Shown: piece after piece, positions 35,918-43,798 of the stretch | Position numbering within the stretch: the stretch's first letter is position 1 | Layout of the letters: every line of letters starts with the position of its first letter | From: Fibrobacter succinogenes | GTDB lineage: Bacteria > Fibrobacterota > Fibrobacteria > Fibrobacterales > Fibrobacteraceae | Reading direction: 5' to 3' | DNA length: 64,000 nucleotides | Assembly (NCBI GenBank): GCA_902800345.1 | Contig: CADCDO010000015.1 | Location: forward strand, 62,001 to 126,000 | Notes under the pieces: generated by a model | What the model was told of the DNA's origin: nothing | What the model saw: the letters and a program-made list of their open reading frames with translations, nothing else | The model's database searches: none | Translations under genes and position numbers: made by a program

Positions 35918-36182
35918 GCAAGCTTGATTTTGCTACTCTCGCCTTGCACACTTTTGACGCTTCGCGTCCGTGGCGGCGGCTCGGAACTTTAGTTCCGTTT
36001 ATTGTTCTTTTTAATGTTTCAGCCACTGATATGACTTGGTTGTAGTTCTCTTGCTTTAGCAAGTTAGAAATACACCGTTCTCTTGCTTTAGCAAGTTAGA
36101 AATACACCAATGTCATTGGGCTACGGCTCGGTAATAAAATCAAGCAAGCTTGATTTTGCTACTCTCGCCTTGCTCACTTTTG
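35918..36182. repeat. Repeat-rich spacer between tandem paralogues
   Basis: A 39-bp sequence starting GCAAGCTTGATTTTGCTACT occurs at 35918-35956 and 36144-36182 with one mismatch. Inside, a perfect 32-bp tandem duplication (36045-36076, 36077-36108) begins GTTCTCTTGCTTTAGCAAG and contains a CTTGC-TTTA-GCAAG hairpin. AAAATCAAG-CAAG-CTTGATTTT at 36136-36157 is another hairpin. No gene seen in 35841-36195. Confidence 0.85.
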
Positions 36183-36195
36183 TATATTCATTGGC

Positions 36196-36756
36196 ATGAA
36201 ACAAATTATTTTATCAGCTCTTTGCATAACAACTCTCGCCTTTGCGGAGGTTCCCACAAACATTGAATCTGCCGTAACCGCTTCCAAAATCGTCTCCGAA
36301 GCCACGGATCCCGCAAACACCACCAAAGACAACGTTTACGTTATTCAAGATAACGGTATTCCTTGGAACCGAGAACGTTTTGACACCGACCGAATGGTAC
36401 GTCACCAAACATTCGATCCCGCCTTAAAAGTCGCATACACCTATTCTCTCAATTTCGTAGCGGGGAGTTTCGGGTCGCTCGCAAGCCAAAGCCTCATGGC
36501 TAATTTTGCCTACGAATTTACGCCAAATCTTCACTTGTATGCAAACATCGGTCTTGGAATGCCGCTTTATGCGAACATCAGCAACGGTTCCCGAATTGCA
36601 AGAGAAGACTTGCGTCAAGGCAACGTCAGCGTGTTGATTCCGGACATTTCGCTAGAATACAAACCTAGCGAGAACACCTATATCAGACTCTCTTATGTGA
36701 ACGAAAGAGACGCATTAAAGGCCTACGGTCCACGCAGATTCTTCCATGAGCACTGA
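36196..36756 (+). CDS. Secreted small beta-rich protein, tandem paralogue 2
   Basis: 186 residues, signal peptide MKQIILSALCITTLAFA. It shares with the gene at 35262 the segments DNGIPWNRERFDTDRMVRHQ, FDPALKVAYTYSLNF, FAYEFTPNLHLYANIG and EYKPSENTYIRLSYVNERDA, ending YGPRRFFHEH. Likely the product of a tandem duplication. Probably an outer-membrane-associated beta-structure protein; no family name is safe. A repeat (36144-36182) ends 13 bases before its start, and a terminator follows the stop. Confidence 0.75.
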   Translation: MKQIILSALCITTLAFAEVPTNIESAVTASKIVSEATDPANTTKDNVYVIQDNGIPWNRERFDTDRMVRHQTFDPALKVAYTYSLNFVAGSFGSLASQSLMANFAYEFTPNLHLYANIGLGMPLYANISNGSRIAREDLRQGNVSVLIPDISLEYKPSENTYIRLSYVNERDALKAYGPRRFFHEH

Positions 36757-36809
36757 GCGTCGCAAAATTCAGTACAGAAGCACATCATCACACATCTATT
36801 CTACATTGT

Positions 36810-36838
36810 CCCCTCGCGCACGCCGCGGGGTCTTTTTT
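36810..36838 (+). terminator. Rho-independent terminator
   Basis: CCCC-T-CGCG pairs with CGCG-GGG around CACGC, followed by TCTTTTTT. Ends the 36196 gene. Confidence 0.8.
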
Positions 36839-36863
36839 ATTTTTCTAGATTTTACAGCAAAGA

Positions 36864-37313
36864 ATGTTCCAAAACTATTCTAAAGCACTCCACCTAAACG
36901 TTGCCGTAGGGGTTTCTTCGGCTGTTTTTGCGGCATTCCTCTTTGCCGGCTGCGAAGAAGAAAAGCAAGCCCCAGTTGTTCGCGAGGTACGTCGCATCAA
37001 AGGCGAAGTGGAAGTGCTGAACAGTTGCAGCATGAAAGGCGCCGCCGTAAAAATGCGTTCCTTTTTACGCAACAACGGTTTTGACGTTGTCCATATCGAC
37101 AACGAACGGCTCCAGAACTACGACGAGACCATCATCGTGCTCAGAAATCCGGAATGGGAAGGAGCGCAGGCGCTCGCCGCCACCTTAAAAACAAAAAACG
37201 TTCTCGTGCTCCTCAACAAGAACGCAACGGTCGATGCCGTAGTGCACACCGGAAGAGATTTTCAACAAATAGTAGAACCCGATCAGGGAGAACAAAATGA
37301 CAGCAATAAATAA
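36864..37313 (+). CDS. LytR_C-like lipoprotein
   Basis: 149 residues, signal with lipobox FAGC (Cys about 30). The mature part begins EVRRIKGEVEVLNSCSMKGA and continues VKMRSFLRNNGFDVVHIDNE, then TIIVLRNPEWEGAQALAATL. This is the pattern of the LytR/CpsA/Psr C-terminal (LytR_C) domain, here as a stand-alone anchored protein. Its biochemical role is unknown; wall association is inferred. The stop overlaps the start of rsfS by 17 bases, so the two are translationally coupled. Confidence 0.75.
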   Translation: MFQNYSKALHLNVAVGVSSAVFAAFLFAGCEEEKQAPVVREVRRIKGEVEVLNSCSMKGAAVKMRSFLRNNGFDVVHIDNERLQNYDETIIVLRNPEWEGAQALAATLKTKNVLVLLNKNATVDAVVHTGRDFQQIVEPDQGEQNDSNK

Positions 37314-37716
37314 CCAAGATTTTTCTGAAACCGTTAAGCTTGGTGCAGGTATCCTTTTCGAGCTCCGCGCCCAGAACGTGCAGCTCATCGACCTCCGCGG
37401 CGTCAAGAACGAAGCGGACTACTTCCTCATCGCGACTTGCGAAAGCGAAGCCCAAATGCAGGCTATTTTGAACGAACTCACCAAGGAGTTCAAGGCTCGC
37501 AAACTCCACTTCGTCGGTGTCGAATACAAGGAAGGCGTACGTTGGGCCATTTTCGATGCAGGTCTTGACCTGATGGTTCACCTGTTCGAAGAAGAAAAGA
37601 GAAACGAAATTTCTTTCGACCGCCTGTACGCAGACGGCAAACTCATGAACCTCGATGAACACGACTTCATCCGCGAAGATGCGAAGAAGTCTGGAGACGA
37701 CAATGAACTCATTTAA
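37297..37716 (+). CDS. rsfS: Ribosomal silencing factor RsfS (Iojap)
   Basis: 139 residues. Binds uL14 on the 50S subunit and blocks subunit joining during starvation. Family features: the ELRAQNVQLIDLRGVKNEAD, YFLIATCESEAQMQAI and EGVRWAIFDAGLDLMVHLF segments. GGGAG precedes the ATG. It overlaps the preceding LytR_C-like gene, as often seen with envelope genes, and its end overlaps the argS start (37703). Confidence 0.95.
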   Translation: MTAINNQDFSETVKLGAGILFELRAQNVQLIDLRGVKNEADYFLIATCESEAQMQAILNELTKEFKARKLHFVGVEYKEGVRWAIFDAGLDLMVHLFEEEKRNEISFDRLYADGKLMNLDEHDFIREDAKKSGDDNELI

Positions 37717-39415
37717 TGCAGAAATCGCAAAAGCACTTGCCGCTACGGGTGCATTTGCAGAAGATGCCGCATTGAAACTTATCTCCGTGCCGCCTGATAC
37801 AAGCCACGGAAACTACACTATTCCGTGTTTTTCTCTTGCAAAGACACTCCGCAAGGCGCCAAAACTCATCGCCGAAGACCTTGCCGCCAAGGTTCAACTC
37901 CCCGCCGGGCTTTCCAAGGTTGAAGCCGTCAACGGTTACTTGAACTTTTTCATCGACCGCGGATTTCTCGCCAAATCGACTTTGGACGAAATTGCCGCCA
38001 AGGGCTTGGAATACGGTCATGCCGCTCCGAACGGAAAAGTTGTCTGCATCGACTACAGTTCCCCGAACATCGGTAAGGAACTCGCTTTCCATCACTTGCG
38101 TTCGACGATGATCGGGAACTCGCTTGCCCGCATCTACAAGGCCGCCGGCTACAAGGTGGAACGCATCAACCACCTGGGCGACTGGGGGACTGCATTCGGC
38201 AAGCTCATCGTGATGTACCTCCGCGAAAAGCTCCCGACCGACGAAGCGACTTTGAACGCCCTCACCGTGAAGGAACTCAATATCCTTTACGCAAGCTTCT
38301 CCAAGGCCTCCAAGGAAGAACCCGGTCTCGAAGACGAAGCGCGCGCCGCATTCACGAAGCTCGAACAGGGCGACGAATTCTATCGCAAGCTGTGGACGGC
38401 ATTCCGTGCGGCAACGCTCAAGGAACTCATGCGCATTTACGACATGATGGGCGTTGGTTTTGACCACTATACCGGCGAATCGTTCTTTGAAGACAAGATT
38501 CCGGCCGTTCTCGACGAACTCCGTGAAAAGAATTTGTTGGTGAACAGCCAGGAACGTGACGTGGTGATGCTCGACGAATTCGACTTGAATCCGTGCCTTA
38601 TCCGCAAGAGCGACGGATCTACGTTGTACGCAACCCGCGACCTCGCTGCCGCAATTTACCGCAAGAAGGAATACAACTTTGACAAGTGCCTTTATGTGGT
38701 GGACCTCGGACAGGCACTCCACTTCAAGCAAGTGTTCCATGTGCTCAAGAAGATGGGCCGCGAATGGTACAAGGACATGTACCACATTCCATTTGGCGTC
38801 ATTCTCCAGCTGGTCGACGGCAAGTGGGAAAAGGGCAAGACGCGTACCGGTACGGCAAGTCTCCTCCGCGACGTCATCGAAGCCGCCCAGAAGAAGATTC
38901 TCGAATTCATCGACGAAAAGAATCCGACTCTCGAAAACAAGGAACTCATCGCACGCCAGATCGGTATCAGCGCGCTCACCTTCAACGACCTCAAGAACAG
39001 CCGTTTGAAGGATGTACGCTTTGACTGGGATGCCGTGATGAGCTTCGAAGGCGATACAGGTCCGTACGTGCAGAACGCACACGTGCGTCTTTGCAGCATT
39101 ATGCGCAAGGCCGGCTACACGGTTCCGGTAAGCGACGTGGATTACGCACAACTTACCGACGACGCGGCCTACAGCCTCATCAACATTCTCGCGAAGAAGG
39201 GCGAAAAGATTCTCGCCGCCGTCAAGGACGATGAACCGAGCGTGCTCGCGCAATACGCACTCGAAATTGCCGAAGCCGCACACAAGTTCATCCACGAAGA
39301 CCGCGTGCTCGGATCCGTCGAAGAAAAATCCAGACTCTTCCTCGTGCAATCCACGCAGATTGTGCTCGAGAACGTGCTGGATTTACTCGGCCTCTTCCCC
39401 ATCCGCCAGATGTAA
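37703..39415 (+). CDS. argS: Arginyl-tRNA synthetase
   Basis: 570 residues from ATG 37703 (GGAG seven bases before), preferred to an upstream Met at 37655. Class Ia synthetase: N-terminal Add-1-like domain, the HIGH region reads SSPNIGKELAFHHLRSTMIG (an AFHH variant instead of HVGH), INHLGDWGTAFGKL, FDLNPCLIRKSDGSTLYATR and VVDLGQALHFKQVF. A C-terminal anticodon-binding helical domain ends GLFPIRQM. The KMSK segment is replaced by KTRTGTASLL, as in many ArgRS. Charges tRNA-Arg. Confidence 0.97.
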   Translation: MNSFNAEIAKALAATGAFAEDAALKLISVPPDTSHGNYTIPCFSLAKTLRKAPKLIAEDLAAKVQLPAGLSKVEAVNGYLNFFIDRGFLAKSTLDEIAAKGLEYGHAAPNGKVVCIDYSSPNIGKELAFHHLRSTMIGNSLARIYKAAGYKVERINHLGDWGTAFGKLIVMYLREKLPTDEATLNALTVKELNILYASFSKASKEEPGLEDEARAAFTKLEQGDEFYRKLWTAFRAATLKELMRIYDMMGVGFDHYTGESFFEDKIPAVLDELREKNLLVNSQERDVVMLDEFDLNPCLIRKSDGSTLYATRDLAAAIYRKKEYNFDKCLYVVDLGQALHFKQVFHVLKKMGREWYKDMYHIPFGVILQLVDGKWEKGKTRTGTASLLRDVIEAAQKKILEFIDEKNPTLENKELIARQIGISALTFNDLKNSRLKDVRFDWDAVMSFEGDTGPYVQNAHVRLCSIMRKAGYTVPVSDVDYAQLTDDAAYSLINILAKKGEKILAAVKDDEPSVLAQYALEIAEAAHKFIHEDRVLGSVEEKSRLFLVQSTQIVLENVLDLLGLFPIRQM

Positions 39416-39418
39416 TTT

Positions 39419-39465
39419 AGACGAGAGAACGCCCGCCACGGCGGGCTACAGACGAAAGACGAAAG
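39419..39465 (+). repeat. Post-stop hairpin repeat, copy 2
   Basis: AGACGAGAGAACG, stem GCCCGCC-AC-GGCGGGC, CTACAGACGAAAGACGAAAG. It starts four bases after the argS stop; same family as 14958, 46510 and 47388. Confidence 0.75.
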
Positions 39466-39470
39466 TAAAA

Positions 39471-39500
39471 AAGCAAGAACATGAATGTTCTTGCTTTTTT
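39471..39500 (+). terminator. Bidirectional terminator between argS and a FISUMP gene
   Basis: AAGCAAGAACAT-GA-ATGTTCTTGCTT, a perfect 12-bp stem, with T run downstream and A run upstream, so it can serve both convergent genes. Confidence 0.93.
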
Positions 39501-39555
39501 CGTAAATGCTAGACTAAAAAATCTCTCGTCTCTAGTCTCTCGTCTTTCGTCTAAA

Positions 39556-40677
39556 CTAATTTCCGTTAATGCATCTCACAGAATAACCGTTATTCCTAGC
39601 CGTTGCAGGCACGAGCTGGCGAACCATCTGGTCGCTCATGCGGCCCATGGCCCAAAGCCAAATCGTTTCGTTACGGCCGTTCTGCGCACTCCAGAAGCCA
39701 GCGTATTCGCCCATGTCTTCATAGCGCACAGTCGTTTTGCCGAGGAGTTTACGATAGCCCGATGAGAAAATGGTGAAACCATATTCGTCGGTACCGCCAC
39801 CGCCCTGCCAGCCAGTCGTAGCCTTCATCTTTGTCGCAAAGTTACCGCACTTGTCAACGCCATCGTAGCAACCCGTAAGTCCCTTGAGCATGTCGGACCA
39901 TTCGCGGTCACGCGGCAAGTGCCAGCCTTCCGGGCAAGCCTTGCGGGCACCTTCCAGGTCGTACAAACGGCCGCTGCGGGCACAGTAGGAATCCTTGTCT
40001 TCGTAGCACCAGGAGTGGCCTTCGACATTGTAGTTCACGTTCTGCGCAAACCATTCACGACCTTCCACCTTGATGACGCGGTAAACCTGTCCGTCGCGCG
40101 GATCCGTAAACGAAGTCGACTTGTCGCGGATTTCAGCTCGGTGTTCCTGTTCAGCCTTGCGGAATTCCGAAAGCTGTTCGCGCTTGTATTTCTGGCGGCC
40201 TTCAAGTTCGTTCACCCAAGCTTTCTGGGCCTGCGGATTCGTAAACTTTATACGTAAATCCTGGACGTTGAACAAGTCATTACCACAAGCGAAATCGACA
40301 CCGGCGATATTGATGATAAGCGTTTCGCTTCCGAATTGACGCGGCTTGTCGAAATAAGAAATCCAAGCTTCCATGGTATTGCGGCAGCTTTCATAAAAAT
40401 CCTTGCTTTCAACCATCTTGGACGGAACCGTCATATTGCCCGCAACAGAGAAATCAAACTTGTCATCCAACACGCGGAACGATACCGGCAAAACACTCTT
40501 GTAATGAGTATATTCTCCGAAACGAATATTCCCGTCTATTTTGGCTGCAGAGTATTCACCCTGCCCTTCTGCATTAAAAATGGCATCCCACGTTTTAAGT
40601 GGAACCGCAAAAGCCTGCGCAAGAGACATCACAAGCACAGAGCCAACCCCCAATTTGAACAATTTCATTCGCTCCAT
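39556..40677 (-). CDS. Secreted FISUMP-domain protein
   Basis: 373 residues with a signal peptide (LGVGSVLVMSLAQAFA). Residues 25-170 are a unique beta-rich region; residues about 195-373 form the FISUMP domain: YRVIKVEGREWFAQNVNYNV, HSWCYEDKDSYCARSGRLYD, ACPEGWHLPRDREWSDML, GFTIFSSGYRKLLG, AGFWSAQNGRNET and NNGYSVRCI. This Fibrobacter-specific expansion has no settled function; fibre binding or surface display is often suspected. The reverse-strand promoter region contains two 20-bp direct repeats (40703-40742). Confidence 0.9.
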   Translation of the reverse strand: MERMKLFKLGVGSVLVMSLAQAFAVPLKTWDAIFNAEGQGEYSAAKIDGNIRFGEYTHYKSVLPVSFRVLDDKFDFSVAGNMTVPSKMVESKDFYESCRNTMEAWISYFDKPRQFGSETLIINIAGVDFACGNDLFNVQDLRIKFTNPQAQKAWVNELEGRQKYKREQLSEFRKAEQEHRAEIRDKSTSFTDPRDGQVYRVIKVEGREWFAQNVNYNVEGHSWCYEDKDSYCARSGRLYDLEGARKACPEGWHLPRDREWSDMLKGLTGCYDGVDKCGNFATKMKATTGWQGGGGTDEYGFTIFSSGYRKLLGKTTVRYEDMGEYAGFWSAQNGRNETIWLWAMGRMSDQMVRQLVPATARNNGYSVRCINGN

Positions 40678-40702
40678 AGAATCATCCTTTTTAAATACTT
40701 TC

Positions 40703-40742
40703 TAATAATATTGTAATGTTAGTAATAATATCGTAATGTTAG
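40703..40742. repeat. Two 20-bp direct repeats upstream of the FISUMP gene
   Basis: TAATAATATTGTAATGTTAG followed directly by TAATAATATCGTAATGTTAG (one mismatch). Position, 26 bases before a reverse-strand start and about 65 before purU, could mean operator sites. Confidence 0.7.
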
Positions 40743-40807
40743 TTATTTTTTATCTATAATAATACAAAATATTTGGTAAAAAGCCCCAATTTTTTTAATA
40801 TTGTAGT

Positions 40808-41653
40808 ATGTCTATGACTCGTTATATTCTTCAAATCCACTGCCCCGACCAAAAAGGGCTTATCGCAGGCACGACGCAAGTCCTCGCCAAGGCCGGAGCG
40901 AACATTATCGACCTCCAGCAGCACACCGCAAAAGACATAGAAACGTTTTTTCTCCGCGCCGTATTCGACATCGAACAAGATGGCATCCCCGAAGTCAAGA
41001 GACACCTCGAAACGATTGCCCCGCACCTCCAGTTGAACTGGAAACTGTTCGACACGTCTAAAACAGAACGCGTCGCCATATTCGTCTCCAAGACCGACCA
41101 CTGCCTGTACGATCTTTTGCTCAAGCGCCGCGACGGCGACCTTCCCTGTGAATTTAGCTGCATTGTCGGAAACCACCCGGACCTGGGCCCCGTCGGCGGG
41201 ACCTTCGGCGTGCCGTTCTACTATGTGCCGTCCAACCCCGACAAGAGCATCCCCGAAAACCGTTTCCGCGAAATCATTGCCGAAACAAATACCGATACCG
41301 TCGTACTCGCACGCTACATGCAAATCTTGAGTGAATCGTTTACCGAAGAATTCAAGTACAGAATCATCAACATCCACCACGGATTCCTCCCGGCGTTCAA
41401 AGGAGCGAAGCCATACCACCAGGCATGGCACAAAGGCGTTAAGATTATCGGCGCCACAGCGCACTTTGCAACAGAGGACCTCGACCAGGGCCCGATCATT
41501 TGTCAGGACATCCAGCGCGTGCCCGAAACCGCAAGCATCGACGAGCTCGTGGAACTAGGAAAAGATATTGAAAAACGTACCCTGTCTGCTGCACTCAAAC
41601 TGTGGCTTGAACACCGCGTATTTGTCTATGCAGGCAGAACATTTATATTATAA
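40808..41653 (+). CDS. purU: Formyltetrahydrofolate deformylase PurU
   Basis: 281 residues. N-terminal ACT domain (RYILQIHCPDQKGLIAGTTQ) and C-terminal formyltransferase-like hydrolase domain with NIHHGFLPAFKGAKPYHQAW, GATAHFATEDLDQGPIICQD, the usual catalytic Asn-His-Asp set. Releases formate from 10-formyl-THF, balancing one-carbon and glycine pools. ATG 40808 or 40814 could start; no ribosome site decides. Monocistronic. Confidence 0.95.
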   Translation: MSMTRYILQIHCPDQKGLIAGTTQVLAKAGANIIDLQQHTAKDIETFFLRAVFDIEQDGIPEVKRHLETIAPHLQLNWKLFDTSKTERVAIFVSKTDHCLYDLLLKRRDGDLPCEFSCIVGNHPDLGPVGGTFGVPFYYVPSNPDKSIPENRFREIIAETNTDTVVLARYMQILSESFTEEFKYRIINIHHGFLPAFKGAKPYHQAWHKGVKIIGATAHFATEDLDQGPIICQDIQRVPETASIDELVELGKDIEKRTLSAALKLWLEHRVFVYAGRTFIL

Positions 41654-41760
41654 GTATTAGGAGTTAGGTAATAGGGTTCAGGTATTAGCAAGTAGGAACG
41701 ATATCTCTACTTAGTCCTAAACCGCGACCCATCGCCTGAAACCTTTATAAGGAGTCCATC

Positions 41761-42393
41761 ATGTCCGAAGAAATCCAGAATGAAGCCCCCGCACAAGAGC
41801 CGACTGCACCTGTAAGCTGCGACACGGCACCTGAGGCCACAACCGAAACTCCACAGGCAAGCACTGCGGCACCGTCGGCACCCCCTGCGGCTCCGGATCC
41901 AGACAAGGAACTGGTCAACCCCATGACAGGCGAAGTCATTTCTCCCAAGAAACCCAAGGAAGAATCTTCTAACTCGCCGTACAAGAGGTTCAAGCCCGAG
42001 ACCTACATCAACCCCATGACGGGCGAGGAAGAACAGACCACGATCGGTTCGCAGGTCATCATCAAGAAAGACCGCGGACTGGCCTACTACGTCGGATTTA
42101 CACTGCTCGTGGTTCTCAGCATGGCTTTCTTCTTCATGCCGGGAATTACAATCACGTTTGCCGTAAGCCGCCTCGTGGAACTGAACACATCCGCGGCATG
42201 GGTCTTTAGCGCTATCCTGAGCTTTGTCGTATGGCTCCTCTTCAAAATGAAAATCAAGGGATTCGAAAAATCCTTCCACTGGTATTTGGTTCTTTGCGTC
42301 TCATGCCTTGTCGCAATGTTCGCCATCCAGCTGCTTACCGAATACAACATAATCTCTGAAGTTATAGCGCTCCTCCTCGGAGCCAAAGGCTAG
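41761..42393 (+). CDS. Membrane protein with Ala/Pro-rich N-terminus and two NPMTGE motifs
   Basis: 210 residues. The first 60 residues are low-complexity (Glu, Ala, Pro, Thr), predicted disordered and cytoplasmic. ELVNPMTGEVISPKK (about 57-71) and TYINPMTGEEEQTT (about 82-95) repeat the same motif. Three hydrophobic helices follow from about residue 110. No family recognised. GGAG precedes the ATG and pyrE begins ten bases after the stop, so they may be cotranscribed. Confidence 0.75.
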   Translation: MSEEIQNEAPAQEPTAPVSCDTAPEATTETPQASTAAPSAPPAAPDPDKELVNPMTGEVISPKKPKEESSNSPYKRFKPETYINPMTGEEEQTTIGSQVIIKKDRGLAYYVGFTLLVVLSMAFFFMPGITITFAVSRLVELNTSAAWVFSAILSFVVWLLFKMKIKGFEKSFHWYLVLCVSCLVAMFAIQLLTEYNIISEVIALLLGAKG

Positions 42394-42402
42394 GAATTTT
42401 CA

Positions 42403-43074
42403 ATGAACAAGACAGATACTTTCGTACACTTTCTCGTAGAATCAGGCGCACTCAAGTTTGGCAACTTCGTGACCAAGAGCGGCCGCGAAACGCCTTACTT
42501 TATCAACACCGGAGAGTTCCGCACCGGAGCGTCCCTTTCGAAACTCGCCGAATTCTACGCAGCCGCATTCATGGAGCACTTTGCAGACAAAGCACAAAAC
42601 CTCTACGGTCCGGCCTACAAAGGCATCCCGCTGTGCGCAGCTACCGCCATGAAGCTCTCCGACGTCTATGCCAAGAACCTGACTTTTACATATAACAGAA
42701 AAGAAGTCAAGGACCATGGCGAAGGCGGTTCGCTCGTCGGCTACAAATACGCCGAAAAGACGAACATCGTGATCATCGAAGACGTGATTACGGCAGGGAC
42801 CTCCGTGAACGAGACCATGCAGGCGCTTTCGCAAATTGAAAACGCGAACGTCGTGGGCCTCCTCATCTCGGTTGACCGCAAGGAAAAACTCGAAAACGGG
42901 AAATCCGCACTGCAGACCGTTCAAGACGAATACGGCATCGAAGCCCACTCCATCGTGAACATAAACGACATCATTGCATTCCTCGAAAGCGAAGAGAACC
43001 GCAAGGCCATCAATGCCCCCGAAGGAATCCTCGACCGCGTTTACGCCTACCGCGAAAAGTGGGGCGCCGTCTAA
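42403..43074 (+). CDS. pyrE: Orotate phosphoribosyltransferase
   Basis: 223 residues. The type I PRTase fingerprint VIIEDVITAGTSVNET binds PRPP; YKGIPLCAATAM, FTYNRKEVKDHGEGGSLVG and ESGALKFGNFVTKSGRETPY complete the PyrE pattern. Converts orotate to OMP in pyrimidine synthesis. It sits ten bases after a small membrane protein gene and upstream of a lipoprotein gene, with no other pyr gene near. Confidence 0.95.
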   Translation: MNKTDTFVHFLVESGALKFGNFVTKSGRETPYFINTGEFRTGASLSKLAEFYAAAFMEHFADKAQNLYGPAYKGIPLCAATAMKLSDVYAKNLTFTYNRKEVKDHGEGGSLVGYKYAEKTNIVIIEDVITAGTSVNETMQALSQIENANVVGLLISVDRKEKLENGKSALQTVQDEYGIEAHSIVNINDIIAFLESEENRKAINAPEGILDRVYAYREKWGAV

Positions 43075-43102
43075 GATATTTATCCATAATTTACGAGAGC
43101 TA

Positions 43103-43798
43103 ATGACGTTCAAAAAGTCCATACTTATCCTTGGATTAGCAATCTGCATGCTCGCCGGGTGTGCAGATTCTAGTCATTGGACTGCAAGCCATCCATCGTA
43201 CCATAAGGCCCCTTATGGCGGTATTGCGGTAACAGGTATAGAAAATGCCTTTGTCATCACGCGATCTTCGTGGTTTGCCAAACGTCTTGAAATAGAAAGG
43301 GATAGCGTACAAATTATCGCCACGCGTCATTGCAGGAACATTTTTGAAGACGAAATGCGCAAAGGCTACGGGAACCTCCTGGTCCTCCCCGATTCCGTCA
43401 ACGCAAAGTCGCCCGAAGAAAGTCTAAGAATCGATGAACGCATTTTCATCAAAGGGCACATCCCGGAACAAGGCATATCGCTCAAGGATTCCTCGGGAAA
43501 TGTACCGCCCTTGGTGTTGATTCTACACGAATTCATCATCGGAACAGACCTGAAACGGGAAAATTTCTTTGATTACGCCCTGATCCACAACGAAAGCGGC
43601 AGCATCCGCAAGCCGGATAACGTAAGCGCAATCTTTTCTTATACGCTTTGGGACAACCTAAAGCAGAGACCGCTATTCAGCGCCATCGAAGAAATCCAGC
43701 AGCCCATCACGACATATAAAATCAGCAACTTGACAAAACTCATCCAAATTGCGGTCCAAAAAATTCGCAAGAGCCTTTACACGGGAGCTTCCAAATGA
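43103..43798 (+). CDS. Lipoprotein of unknown family
   Basis: 231 residues from ATG 43103, starting MTFKKSILILGLAICMLAGC with a good lipobox LAGC. The mature part (ADSSHWTASHPSYHKAPYGG, ITRSSWFAKRLEIERDSVQI) is not recognised. A late LIQIAVQKIRKSLYTGA helix ends it. It overlaps the next gene by four bases, forming a pair of envelope proteins, probably exported together. Outer-membrane anchoring is inferred. Confidence 0.75.
   Translation: MTFKKSILILGLAICMLAGCADSSHWTASHPSYHKAPYGGIAVTGIENAFVITRSSWFAKRLEIERDSVQIIATRHCRNIFEDEMRKGYGNLLVLPDSVNAKSPEESLRIDERIFIKGHIPEQGISLKDSSGNVPPLVLILHEFIIGTDLKRENFFDYALIHNESGSIRKPDNVSAIFSYTLWDNLKQRPLFSAIEEIQQPITTYKISNLTKLIQIAVQKIRKSLYTGASK

Noticed and set aside
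37709..39349. A 546-residue open frame antisense to argS
   Set aside because: Mirrors the codon bias of argS; no homology, no ribosome site.
42974..43102. Longer start for the lipoprotein at 43103
   Set aside because: It would lie inside pyrE in another frame and put 43 basic residues before a perfect lipoprotein signal.
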